A stretch of 64,000 nt of DNA from Lysobacter antibioticus (GTDB lineage Bacteria > Pseudomonadota > Gammaproteobacteria > Xanthomonadales > Xanthomonadaceae): contig NZ_CP013141.1 in NCBI RefSeq assembly GCF_001442535.1, positions 1,284,372 to 1,348,371 on the forward strand, read 5' to 3'. Positions 1 to 12,000 of this stretch are shown here, one piece after another. The translations under genes and the position numbers were made by a program. Under the pieces are notes generated by a model, which saw nothing but the letters and a program-made list of their open reading frames with translations, did no database searches and had not been told where the DNA came from. Within the stretch, counting starts at the first letter, position 1; the number at the start of each line of letters is the position of its first letter.

Positions 1-388
1 GGCGCAGCAGGGTGCGGACCTCGGCCTCGAGCGACAGGCGCAGCAGACGATCCAGGGTTTCGACCAGCGCATGGGCGTCGCGCAATGCGGACAAATCGCG
101 GTTGAGCCGGCGCAACTCGCGGTCGACCAACACCGCGCCCGGACCGAGCGCGCCGCCGCCGAGGGCAAGGGTGGCGCGGACCCGCCGCAGCCCCTTGCGC
201 GCCAGGTGCACGCCGGCATGGATGCGATTGCCGCGCCAGCCCAGGGCGTCGAGCGCCATGTCGATCTCGGCGGTGGCGAAACTGCGCAGGCGCCGGCCCG
301 GCGGATGCGCGGCCGGCTCGTCCGGCGCCTTTGCGGCGAGCCGGGACCCGTGTGCGGCGGCTTCCTCGGACGCTGGCGCGTGCGGCAT
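1..388 (-). CDS. CHAD-domain protein, N-terminal part (gene runs off the left edge)
   Basis: The minus strand has an ATG at 388 and an open frame to base 1, giving 129 residues with no stop inside the window. After a charged, Ala/Pro-rich leader of about 30 residues, the protein reads as the start of a CHAD domain. It is helical, with conserved basic and histidine positions (VHLARKGLRRVRATL near residues 61-75), followed by a helix with LSALRDAHALVETLDRLLRL. CHAD domains bind inorganic polyphosphate through such basic residues and are often near polyphosphate or phosphate genes. The neighbour here is divergent mutM, 98 bp away, so context adds nothing. The family call is good; the function is inferred from the family only. 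Confidence 0.75.
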   Translation of the reverse strand, partial: MPHAPASEEAAAHGSRLAAKAPDEPAAHPPGRRLRSFATAEIDMALDALGWRGNRIHAGVHLARKGLRRVRATLALGGGALGPGAVLVDRELRRLNRDLSALRDAHALVETLDRLLRLSLEAEVRTLLR

Positions 389-486
389 GAAGCGACTCCC
401 CCATTCCGGCTTACGTACGGCTAACGAACGGCTTACGGACGGCCTTCGAACGATGCGCGGCCTGCCCGGGATAGTACCCTTGCGGC

Positions 487-1299
487 ATGCCTGAATTGCC
501 TGAAGTCGAAACCACCCGGCGCGGCCTGGCGCCGCATTTGGAAGGCCGCCGCGTCGTCACCGCGATCCTGCGTCGCCCCGACCTGCGCTGGCCGATCCCG
601 CTGCAGATCGAAGACACCCTGCCCGGCGAACGCATCGACGCGGTGCGCCGCCGCGCCAAGTACCTGTTGCTCGACACCGCCGCCGGCAGCGCGCTGCTGC
701 ACCTGGGCATGTCCGGCAGCCTGCGCGTGCTGCCCGCGGACACGCCGGTGCGCGCGCATGACCACGTCGACCTGCTGCTCGATTCCGACCAGGTGCTGCG
801 CTTCAACGACCCGCGTCGCTTCGGCTGCCTGCTGTGGCAGCCCCCCGGCGAGACCCATGAACTGCTGCGCGATCTCGGCCCGGAACCGCTCTCGGACGCC
901 TTCGACGGCGACTACCTGTTCGAGCTCAGCCGCGGCCGCAAGGCGCCGGTGAAGACCTTCCTGATGGACCAGCGGGTGGTCGTCGGGGTCGGCAACATCT
1001 ACGTCGCCGAGGCCTTGTTCGCGGCCGGGGTGTCGCCGCTGCGCGCAGCCGGCAAGGTTTCGCGCGACCGCTACGGCGAGCTCGCGGCCTCGATCAAGAC
1101 CATCCTGGCCTACGCCATCCAGCGCGGCGGCACGACCCTGCGCGACTTCATCAGCCCGGACGGCGCGCCCGGCTACTTCGAGCAGGAGCTGTCGGCCTAC
1201 GGCCGCGGCGGCGAGCCCTGCCCGCGCTGCGGACGGCCGCTCAAGCAGGCCAGCATCGGCCAGCGCACCACGGTCTGGTGCGGGCACTGCCAACGCTGA
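487..1299 (+). CDS. mutM: Formamidopyrimidine-DNA glycosylase (Fpg/MutM)
   Basis: This bifunctional base-excision repair enzyme removes 8-oxoguanine and formamidopyrimidines and nicks the abasic site by beta/delta elimination. The 270 residues match the family length. The N-terminus is [14 protein letters not shown], with catalytic Pro2 and Glu3 after Met removal. The conserved lysine of the RRRAKYLLL strand is at about 58. The helix-two-turn-helix region includes [18 protein letters not shown] near 165-182. The C-terminal zinc finger uses four cysteines near 245, 248, 265 and 268 (CPRC...CGHC). It stands alone, divergent from the CHAD gene. The start is fixed because the catalytic proline must follow the initiator Met. 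Confidence 0.98.
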   Translation: MPELPEVETTRRGLAPHLEGRRVVTAILRRPDLRWPIPLQIEDTLPGERIDAVRRRAKYLLLDTAAGSALLHLGMSGSLRVLPADTPVRAHDHVDLLLDSDQVLRFNDPRRFGCLLWQPPGETHELLRDLGPEPLSDAFDGDYLFELSRGRKAPVKTFLMDQRVVVGVGNIYVAEALFAAGVSPLRAAGKVSRDRYGELAASIKTILAYAIQRGGTTLRDFISPDGAPGYFEQELSAYGRGGEPCPRCGRPLKQASIGQRTTVWCGHCQR

Positions 1300-1472
1300 A
1301 GCGGCGACCGGCGGTACCCGCCGCCGGGCCGGCTGGCCCGCAGCGCCAGGTCCTCAGGCGTTGCGGGCGCCGGTTCCGGACGGACGGCGCCGGCGCGGCG
1401 CGGGCGATGCCACCACGGTCGCTATCATGTGAAGATGAACGCGCTATAGTCTCCACCGAGTCGAGGGGCGAT

Positions 1473-2045
1473 ATGGCCGAAAGCGCTGACATCACGATCC
1501 TGTTGGATGCCGCCCGCGAAGGCGATCGCGGCGCACTCGATCGCGTGCTCGCGACTCTCTACCAGGAGTTGCACACCATGGCGCGGCGCCAGCTCGCCGG
1601 CCAGCACGGCCAGACCCTGGATGCGACCGCCCTGGTGCACGAGGCCTACCTCAAGCTGGTCGGCCGCCGCGAAGCCCAGTTCGACGATCGCGCGCATTTC
1701 TTCGCCTACGCCGCATCGGCCATGCGCAGCGTGGTCGTCGACTACGCGCGCCAGCGCCTGGCGCAAAAGCGCGGCGGCGATCTGCACCGCGTTACCGAGT
1801 TGCCCGACGACGTCGAAGGCGGCCTGCGCCTGGACGAGGACACGCTCGGCCTGGATACCGCCCTGACCAAACTGGCCGCCGTCGATCAGCGCCTCGCCCA
1901 GGTGGTCGAGCTGCGCTATTTCGCCGGCCTCTCGGAACTGGAAATCGCCGCGCTGCTGCAACGCTCCGAGCGCAGCATCCGCCGCGACTGGCAGAAGGCC
2001 CGTCTGTTCCTGCTGGCCTCGCTGCAAGACGAGCCCAGCCGCTGA
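1473..2045 (+). CDS. ECF-type RNA polymerase sigma factor, paired with a Ser/Thr kinase
   Basis: This is a 190-residue extracytoplasmic-function sigma factor. The ATG at 1473 follows a GAGGGG Shine-Dalgarno sequence about 5 bases upstream; the open frame extends further upstream but without a family match. Region 2 occupies about residues 10-85, including ATALVHEAYLKLVG and the AYAASAMRSVVVDYARQR segment. Region 4, with its helix-turn-helix (LSELEIAALLQRSERSIRRDWQKARLFL), occupies about 130-185. The style fits the sigma-70 ECF subfamily (TIGR02999-like, ECF43-like) usually encoded beside Pkn-type kinases. No anti-sigma gene is adjacent; the kinase starts 127 bp downstream. In characterised ECF43 systems of Xanthomonas and Vibrio, the partner kinase activates the sigma factor by phosphorylation. 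Applying that here is an inference. Confidence 0.9.
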   Translation: MAESADITILLDAAREGDRGALDRVLATLYQELHTMARRQLAGQHGQTLDATALVHEAYLKLVGRREAQFDDRAHFFAYAASAMRSVVVDYARQRLAQKRGGDLHRVTELPDDVEGGLRLDEDTLGLDTALTKLAAVDQRLAQVVELRYFAGLSELEIAALLQRSERSIRRDWQKARLFLLASLQDEPSR

Positions 2046-2172
2046 CGCACGGTCCGCGCGTGCCGCGTTCCGTCATCGCCCCGGCTGCCGCCGCGCAGCG
2101 CGCCCGCACACCATGCGCATCGTCATGATCCACATCGCCGACGACCGTCGTATCGAAACCGACTGACCGCGC

Positions 2173-4998
<2,826 letters not shown>

Positions 4999-5082
4999 GC
5001 GACGCCGCGCTCATTCGGCGCGGGATCCGGCCGAACCGCCGTGCAGATTCGATGCGCTCGGCGCCATTCGCGCCGACACCTG

Positions 5083-5120
5083 GCGCATGCCCCGCCGCGG
5101 CTGGGGACGGGGCATGGCGC
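5083..5120. terminator. Hairpin between convergent genes (possible bidirectional terminator)
   Basis: Inverted arms CATGCCCCG (5086-5094) and CGGGGCATG (5108-5116) extend by three more pairs around one bulged base. They lie between the convergent kinase gene (ends 4998) and the peptidase gene (ends 5148). There is no T-run on either side, so it is a strong hairpin rather than a classic intrinsic terminator. Confidence 0.45.
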
Positions 5121-5147
5121 GATCCCGGCGATCGGACGCGTGCGGCG

Positions 5148-7307
5148 TCAGCGCCTGAGCAAGCTGCTGAGCCAGGCGCGCAAATGCAGATCCGCCGCCG
5201 GTTGCGTCGCCGAGGCTTCGCTCGCCGGCAACGCGGCCGGGCGCGGCGTGGAGGCGCAACGCGGCTCCGGTGCGGCCTTGAGCGGCACGGCGACGGTCGC
5301 AAGCTCGACGCAGGCGGCATCGTTCGCGCCGGCTTCGGTGGCGCGGGCGCTCACCGTCGGCACTTGCCGCGACAGCAACACCGTCGGCGCAGCCGGCAGG
5401 CCTTCCCAGGCCTTCGGCGAATCCAGCAGCTCGATCCGCGCGATCGCCTTGTCGGCGGGCACGTTGACCACCCAGGTGCGGAAGCTGTCGCCGTTGTTCG
5501 GATCGCCGGCGCTGGCCGGTGGCGCGGTGGTCGGGCCGAACCAGGGGCGGAAACCGCCCTGCAGCAGCACGTGGCGCACGCCGCCATCGGCATAGGTCAC
5601 GCGCAAGGTGTAGTCGCAGCCGCCGTTGTGGCAGTACCACGCATAGGTCCCGGTGTTCGGCACGATGCTGGCGCGCTGCGCCGCGTCGCTGGGGTCGATG
5701 TAGCGCAGCAGATTGCCGCGGAAACCGATCGGCGGATAGATCTGCGAGACGTTGGCGGTACCGGCCCGGCTGTAAGCGACCGCGATCGCCTGCACCGGCA
5801 CGTCGCGCCGCTCAGGCAAGCCCTGGTTGAAGCCGTACAGGCCGTTGTCGGCGGTCTTCGGGGCGACGTCGATCCAGCGCCGGTCGATCCCGTCCCAACG
5901 CTTGTAGCCACCGGGGAAAGCCGCATCGGCGACGATGCTGCCGCCGGAGTAGACGCGCGCGCCGTTCTTGTCGGTCGAGGTCGTGCCCTCGAGATGGCGC
6001 TGCATCATCGCGACGCTGTAATCGGAGAAGGTCGCGAAGCGGTAGCCGCGTGCCTCATCGCCGGAACCGCTCTGCATCGGGTCCTGCTTGATGCAGCGGC
6101 CCTGTGCATCGAGTTGGCGCGGCGTGCTGTCGAAGGTATCGCCGGCGCAATTGCGGTAACGCGAAGCGGTGGCCGGTACGAACGGCGCCAGGAATTCCTT
6201 GCGCGTGCTGTCGTAGCCCCAGACCGACCCGTTCAGGCTGCCGGCCAGATAGGGATACTTGCCGTCGGTATAGGCGCCGCCCTGATGCGGCAGCCCCATC
6301 GCGTGGCCCTGCTCATGGATGAAGATGCCCGAGTAGGCGTGATCGCCGACGCCGGTGTCGCCGCCGATCGACCCCAGGCCGCCGCCGGGATGCTTGAGCT
6401 TGCCGGCGGCATCGAACAGGATCAGCGGCGCGTAGTACTGCACCGGTCCGGAGGATTCGCCGTTGGCGGCGAGCAGCCCGCCGAGCAGATTCAAGGTGGC
6501 GCCCATGACCTGGAAGCCCGATTGTTCGTCGTCGGTGCTACGCGCCAGGTAAGCCGGTTTGCCGCCGCTCGGCGAGATCGACAAGGTCGGCCATACCGCG
6601 CGCTGCGCCGGATGGTTCTGCGCGACCACGCTGGCCACCGGCCATTTCGCGAAGATCTCGGTCACCGTGGCGGCATCGGGCGCGCCGGAGGTCGCCAGCG
6701 GCACCGAATTGCTCTCGTTCGCACCGAACAGATACATCGGCAATACGCGCAGGGTCACCGGACTGTCGGCGCCGATCATGGGCGAGCGGAAAGCGCCGAC
6801 GCGGTAATTGTCGGCGCGCACGCGCAACTGCAAACCGGGCACCAGCCACGCGGCCGGCAAGCTCGCGCTGTAGCGCGCGCCCGGATAGGCCGCACCGCCG
6901 GCTTCGGTGACGGGGATCGAAGCGGACAGCGCAACGCTGCCGAGTTGGACGCCGTTGGCCCAGCCTTCCAGCTGCGGATTGCCGGCGTTGTCGGCCGACA
7001 GGCGCAGCAGCGCGAGCGCTTCGCGCCCGCCCACCGCATGCAGCCGTTCCTTGGCCTGGCGCAGAGTCCAGCTCAACCCGGCTTCCGGCAGCACGTGGGT
7101 CTGGGCGAGTTCGAGCTGGGTAATATCCAACGCTGCCGCTCCCGGCGGCGGCGTGGGCGGCGTGGGCGGCGGCGTGCCGGGCGGTGTGCCCGGAGCCGGC
7201 GTGGTTTCGCCGCCCTTCTTGTCGCCACCGCCACCGCCTCCGCAGGCGCTCAAGCTCAGTGCGATCGAAAGCCACAACGCGGTTGTGGTGAAGCGAGGTG
7301 TCTGCAT
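5148..7307 (-). CDS. M66-like (StcE/TagA-type) zinc metallopeptidase lipoprotein
   Basis: The protein has 719 residues. Its signal peptide ends in a lipobox (LSAC), with the lipidated Cys followed by a glycine run and a Pro/Thr/Gly linker. The catalytic motif is HEQGHAMGLPH at about 331-341, an HExxHxxGxxH metzincin-type zinc site with Glu332 as general base. It sits in a setting typical of M66 peptidases: SGIFIHEQGHAMGLPHQGG, then GSVWGYDSTRKEFL. StcE and TagA in this family cleave mucin-type glycoproteins; the substrate here is unknown. Location should be the outer membrane or the cell surface. About 390 residues follow the zinc site and form the rest of the peptidase and accessory domains. 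It is monocistronic and convergent with the kinase gene. Confidence 0.85.
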   Translation of the reverse strand: MQTPRFTTTALWLSIALSLSACGGGGGGDKKGGETTPAPGTPPGTPPPTPPTPPPGAAALDITQLELAQTHVLPEAGLSWTLRQAKERLHAVGGREALALLRLSADNAGNPQLEGWANGVQLGSVALSASIPVTEAGGAAYPGARYSASLPAAWLVPGLQLRVRADNYRVGAFRSPMIGADSPVTLRVLPMYLFGANESNSVPLATSGAPDAATVTEIFAKWPVASVVAQNHPAQRAVWPTLSISPSGGKPAYLARSTDDEQSGFQVMGATLNLLGGLLAANGESSGPVQYYAPLILFDAAGKLKHPGGGLGSIGGDTGVGDHAYSGIFIHEQGHAMGLPHQGGAYTDGKYPYLAGSLNGSVWGYDSTRKEFLAPFVPATASRYRNCAGDTFDSTPRQLDAQGRCIKQDPMQSGSGDEARGYRFATFSDYSVAMMQRHLEGTTSTDKNGARVYSGGSIVADAAFPGGYKRWDGIDRRWIDVAPKTADNGLYGFNQGLPERRDVPVQAIAVAYSRAGTANVSQIYPPIGFRGNLLRYIDPSDAAQRASIVPNTGTYAWYCHNGGCDYTLRVTYADGGVRHVLLQGGFRPWFGPTTAPPASAGDPNNGDSFRTWVVNVPADKAIARIELLDSPKAWEGLPAAPTVLLSRQVPTVSARATEAGANDAACVELATVAVPLKAAPEPRCASTPRPAALPASEASATQPAADLHLRAWLSSLLRR

Positions 7308-7820
7308 GATGGTTCCCCCTGTGGCACGAACCTCTGCGCCCGCGCCGGTGAATGGCGTATGGATGGAGCGTCCTGCGTATGAGCCGTCGCCGATCGGCGC
7401 GATCGTCTCCCCACGATCCGGCGGACCGCATCATACCCATGCAATCGTGACGCGTCGTCGCCATTCGCGGCTTGCCCACGGTCGAGCGCGACGCGAACGC
7501 ATGTGCACCCGCAGCGCGAACAAGCATTGCCCCGTTTTCGTTAGCACAGCTCGTCGCGACCGCCCACGCGGCATGCGCGAAGCCGCACGCGCGAGTCGTG
7601 ACTATGCGCACAATCCAGAAGCAACGATGTTGCATCACGGCGACACGAGCGCGGCGCACCGAAGCGTAGCGCTGTCGTCTCGGCAGCATCGGCCATCTCC
7701 ACGAGGCCGCCGCTCGCATGGCCCGGAATCGTGCGCTGCGGGCGGATTTGCGCGAAAAGCATCGCGTAGTCAGGTCGCGCGCTGCAGGCAGGGCGGTCGG
7801 CGCAGCAGCCCGACGAAACC
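7308..7820. other. Intergenic region, no gene recognised
   Basis: These 513 bases lie between the starts of the M66 peptidase and the end of the DinB-like gene. Short open frames exist on both strands, but none has a Shine-Dalgarno sequence, a recognisable domain or family-like composition (the best is Cys/Arg-rich). Composition is high-GC like the surroundings. The 100-150 bases next to 7307 should hold the peptidase promoter, but I cannot point to a clear -35/-10 pair. Confidence 0.5.
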
Positions 7821-8366
7821 TCAGCCCGATGCGTGCTGCGGCAGCAGCAGCAATAGATCGGTCGCACCGACATCCTCGCCGGCCTGGGTCAACAAGGTCG
7901 TGACCTGGCCGCGGTGATGGGTCTGGTGATTGAAGAAATGCATCAACAAACCGCCGAAATCCCGGTGCGAGACAACGCCTTTGGTGTTCGCGTAGGCCAG
8001 CACGTGATCGAGATCCGCATCGGTCAGGCACCCGGCCCAATCCTCGATCCGCGCATCGAGTTCGCTTCGCTGCGCCCGCAGGGGCGCGAGACGATCGTGC
8101 AGTTGCTGATCGATGGCGGTCGGCGGCGCCGTGTCGAGGATCGGTACCAAGGCCTCGAAACGCGCCGGATGATGGCGCGCGAAACGATGCAGCCAGATCA
8201 GGTCGGCCGCCAGCAGATGATTGAGCGTGCCGAGAATCGAGCCGAAGAACGCACCACGGTCTTCGACCACCGCCTCATGCGGCAGGCGCGCGGCCGCCTC
8301 ATAGACCTTATCGTTCATCCAGCGGTTGTAGCCGGCCATCAGCACGGCGTGTTCGCGCAGCTTCAT
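7821..8366 (-). CDS. DinB/YfiT-family putative metalloenzyme
   Basis: This 181-residue protein matches the DinB-like four-helix bundle. It opens with MKLREHAVLMAGYNRWMNDKVYEAA and has the first metal-site histidine in LGTLNHLLAADLIWLHRF. The typical C-terminal HFFNHQTHHRGQVTTLL supplies two further metal-ligand histidines. Members are thiol-transferase-like or DNA-damage-induced proteins, usually of unknown substrate. The start is the first Met that gives a full N-terminal helix. No LexA box was noticed upstream. It is a single gene. The family call is strong; the role is unknown. Confidence 0.88.
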   Translation of the reverse strand: MKLREHAVLMAGYNRWMNDKVYEAAARLPHEAVVEDRGAFFGSILGTLNHLLAADLIWLHRFARHHPARFEALVPILDTAPPTAIDQQLHDRLAPLRAQRSELDARIEDWAGCLTDADLDHVLAYANTKGVVSHRDFGGLLMHFFNHQTHHRGQVTTLLTQAGEDVGATDLLLLLPQHASG

Positions 8367-8508
8367 CGTGAAGAACTCCCTGACTGAGTATCGCCGCTTT
8401 TATTCTCCAAAACCTTTTCCGGTCAGCAAGGAATATCTGTCTCAGGCAAGGAACGCGAGCCAAGGAAACGAGCAAGGGCCGATACGCCCCGGCTCTCGTG
8501 GCGCTGCC

Positions 8509-8820
8509 TTAGAGGCTCCCACCGATCGCAAGTTGAAACGCCATAGCCGCACAGAAACAAAGAAGCAACCAAGTCGCCGTTGCAATTACTGAGTAAATTA
8601 CCCGTATCACCCATCTCTCTAGCAAGCTTCCTTCGGAAAACAGAGGCCAGCTAGACCATAGGAACCCTGTGTATACGCCTACAAGAAAAAGGAGTTCGAA
8701 GATCGTATTCAGAGGCGAAGGCGGCTGCCCCATACGCACATACAGCCATACCGAGATCAACGAGATCGCCAGCGACACACTACCAACCCAAATGAAGCGG
8801 GCGAATGGCGAAGATGTCAT
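8509..8820 (-). CDS. Small hypothetical membrane protein
   Basis: This 103-residue frame starts at ATG 8820 (MTSSPFARFIWVG); an upstream in-frame start at 8859 is possible. It has about three hydrophobic segments, near residues 8-27, 35-56 and 75-98 (VIYSVIATATWLLLCFCAAM). I recognise no family. It lies in an unusually AT-rich stretch between the DinB-like gene and tamB. Codon use is correspondingly less GC-biased than in its neighbours, so recent acquisition or a decaying gene is possible. An overlapping plus-strand frame at 8669-9016 is less likely because it shows no hydrophobic or domain signal. Confidence 0.45.
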   Translation of the reverse strand: MTSSPFARFIWVGSVSLAISLISVWLYVRMGQPPSPLNTIFELLFLVGVYTGFLWSSWPLFSEGSLLERWVIRVIYSVIATATWLLLCFCAAMAFQLAIGGSL

Positions 8821-9040
8821 GTGGCCTTCGGCTCCGAGTGATATTCGCGCAAGATGCAATCAATGCCACTCCGCCAATGGATGTGGCGCACCGGCCGGAC
8901 GGCCAAAACGGTCGCCTATACACATGATGTGCCGCGCTTTAATACGAGGCAGAACTGTTCCGGCCTCCTATTGCATGCAGCAAGAAACTGGCCGCGCCCG
9001 CACTACTAAAAGATAGTGCCCACTGATCGCTCGCGCAGCA

Positions 9041-12000
9041 TTATTTCTCCTTGCGCCAGTTGATCGACGCGCGGTTCTCGATCGTGCTCGATTCGATCTC
9101 GATGTCGAAGCCCTTGCGCAGCAGATACTTCAAGGTCAGCACCTGGCCGGTGCCGAGCAGGGACACGCCGTAGCCGACGTACAAGCGCGGCGACAGGTAT
9201 TTGCCGACGCCGAGCACCGAGCCGCCGAGCGCGCGGCTTTCCATCACGCCGGCGTCGTCGAGGCCGATCTTGGCGCCGAGCTGCGAGGCGAGCATGCCGC
9301 CGCCGGCCGAGAGCGCGGCGCTGGCGGCGTTGAGCTGACGGCCTTCATCGCCACTGACCGACGACAGCGGCCGGCCGAGCGCGAGATAAGCCAGCGCTTC
9401 GGACTGCGAGCTGGCCGGGTTGGACCAGACGTTGACCTGCGGCGAACTGACCCGGCCGCTGATGTCGACGCCGGCGGTGACCGCGCCGACTTCGCGTTCG
9501 GCGCGCACGTCGAGGATCGGGTCCGACACCGGGCCGTTGTTCCAGGCCAGACGGCCGCGGGTGATCTGCAGTTTCTGGCCGTAGGCGGTGTAGCGGCCTT
9601 CGACGTTGAGCGCGCCGTTCGCGGTCATCTCGCGGCCGGGGCGCGAACGCACCCGCATCTGGCCGCCGAGCTTGCCGTCGAGGCCGAAGCCGTTGAGCTT
9701 GACCTGTTCGCCGACCACCAGTGTCAGGTCGAGGTCGAGCGGCGAGGCGCCGGTGTCTTCCGGATCGACCGGGTCGAGCACGACCACGTCTTCGGACACC
9801 GATACGCCCTGGTCGAGACGTTCCAGATCGATGCGCGCGGTCGGAATGGTGACCGTGCCGGTGACCTGCAGCGGCTGCTTGGCGGCGTAGCGCACGGTCA
9901 GGTCGGGGTTCGCGATCGCATGCAGGTCGCGGGTGTCGGAGGCGAGCACGTTGGTGCCGCGCAGGTTGAGCACCAACGGCGTGTCGTCGCCCTGCCAACC
10001 GAGCGTGCCGTCGATGTTCAAGGTGCCTTCGCCGGAGCGCACGCTGCCGGCGATGCGTGCGCTGCCGTCGCTCTGCGCGTCGAGGCGGACGTTGCCGTTC
10101 TGCAGGACGATGCCGAGCGCGGGCAGCTCGGTGGTGAACTGGCTCAACTGCGCCTGTCCGCCGAGCAGCGGCTGCGAACGCGTGCCGGCCAGGCTGATGC
10201 GGCCTTCCAGACGGCCCTTGGGTTCGACGATGTCGGGCGAGAACATCTCCAGCCAGGTCAGCTCGTCGGTGTCGACCGCGACATTGCCCGACAAGGGCGC
10301 ATACGCGTCCCAACCGGTGGCGATCTTGGCGTCGATGTGGCCGTCGTCGTTGAAGCCGGCCTTGAGTTCGGCGTTGAGCTTGTTCGGGTCGAAGGTCGCC
10401 TTCAGCGACAAGGCGTTGTAGCGCAGCAGTTCGCGGCGCGCGCGCTCGCTGAACTTGAGGCCGCCGCCGGCCGAGCTGATCTCGACCTGGCCGCGCCAGC
10501 CGTTGCCGACCGGACGCAGTTCGCCGTCGAGCGCGATTTCGCCGCGCAGCAGCCACGGCCGCTTGTCGCTGCGTTCGGGCAGATAGGCTTGGGCCAGCAG
10601 CAAAGGCAGCCCCTGCCCCTTGATATCGACACCGCGTCGCGGCCAGTCCGCGCTGGCGCACAGCGAGCCGCCGCTGCTCGAGGCCAGGCAGGCGTTCGTC
10701 AACGCGCCATTGCGGCCGTCCCAACGGAACTGCGCAGCCTGCTGCAGACGCCAGGACGCGCCCTTGCTCGGCGTCAGCTGCAGCGACGCCAGCGCGCCTT
10801 GCCAGGTCGCGCCGCGCTTGTCGGCGTGGCCGGTCAGTGCGAGCTGGGCGACCTCGCTGTCGGCCTGCGCCTGCAGTTGCAGGGACTCGACCGCGCCGCG
10901 CGCATCGACGCTCAGCGACGACAGCGCGATGCCGGCATTGAGATCGCTCGCGCGCACGGCCAGTTCGCCGCCGCGGCCGCGCCAGGGCAGCCGACCCTTG
11001 GCGCTGAAACTCGCCGCCGTGTAGTCGCCGTACTTGAGGCCACTGCCGGTCAGGTCGGCGTCGATGTTCGGCGCATCGCGCGCGCCGCTGAGCTTGAGCG
11101 TGCCCTTGAAGCTGCCGGCGGTATTCGGCAGCAGATCGTTGAGCTGCAGCGGCGCCAGCTTGGCGTCGAGTTCGATCGTCTGGGCGAGCTTGCCCTTGGC
11201 ATCGACGCGGCTGCCGCCGAGGGTCAGGTCGACCTCGCCTTCGTAAGCGTCGTCGCTCTTGCCGGGCGCGGCACCGTGCATCGCGAAGCGACCGCGTCCG
11301 CCGAGCGGCCGATCGCGCAGACGGCCGCCGAGCCGTTCGGCGTCGACCCGGACCTCCAGGCCGCCGTCGGCGCGGGTGGCACCGGTGCTGGCGAGTTGGC
11401 CGTCGACCGCACCCTTCCATTCCGGGGCGAAATAGCCCGGGTCGAAACCCGACAGGTTGGCCTTGAAGTTCCAGCCGAGCGCCGGTGCCCAGACGACGTC
11501 GCCGCTGCCGTCGAGCTGGCCGGTCGGCATCTTCGCCTTGAGCGTCTTCAGGCTCATGCGCTGGTCGTCGCCGCGGCCGTCGAACTCGACCGTCGCGGCC
11601 TGTTTGTCGCGCAGCAAACGGGCCTTGCCGATCGCGGCCCAGGCCTTGACCGTGCCGGCGAAACCGAGCTCGGCCGTCTCCAGCACGATCGCCGGCGTGG
11701 CCGGCGTCTGCGGCGCGCGCGAAGGCTTGGCGATGGCAGCCGCGGTCGCGGTGGTCGCCGCGGGCTGACCGCCCCAGCGCAGATTGCGCGCGTTGACGGC
11801 GAACTTGAACTGGCCGTTGTCGGCATCGGTGAAGTCGGCGTGGCCGCGCAGGGTCGCGATGCCGTCGAACAACTGCAGCGCCAACGGCTGCACGTCGAGC
11901 ACTTGGTCCTTGAGCGAGATCTTCGACGGCAGCACCGTCACCTCCAGATCGCCCTGGCGGAATTCGCCGTTGAGGTCGGCGTTGCCGCCGACACCGCCGG

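Noticed and set aside
8669..9016. Plus-strand 115-codon frame overlapping the small membrane-protein gene
   Set aside because: No hydrophobic pattern, domain or ribosome-binding site; the minus-strand frame has clear membrane segments.
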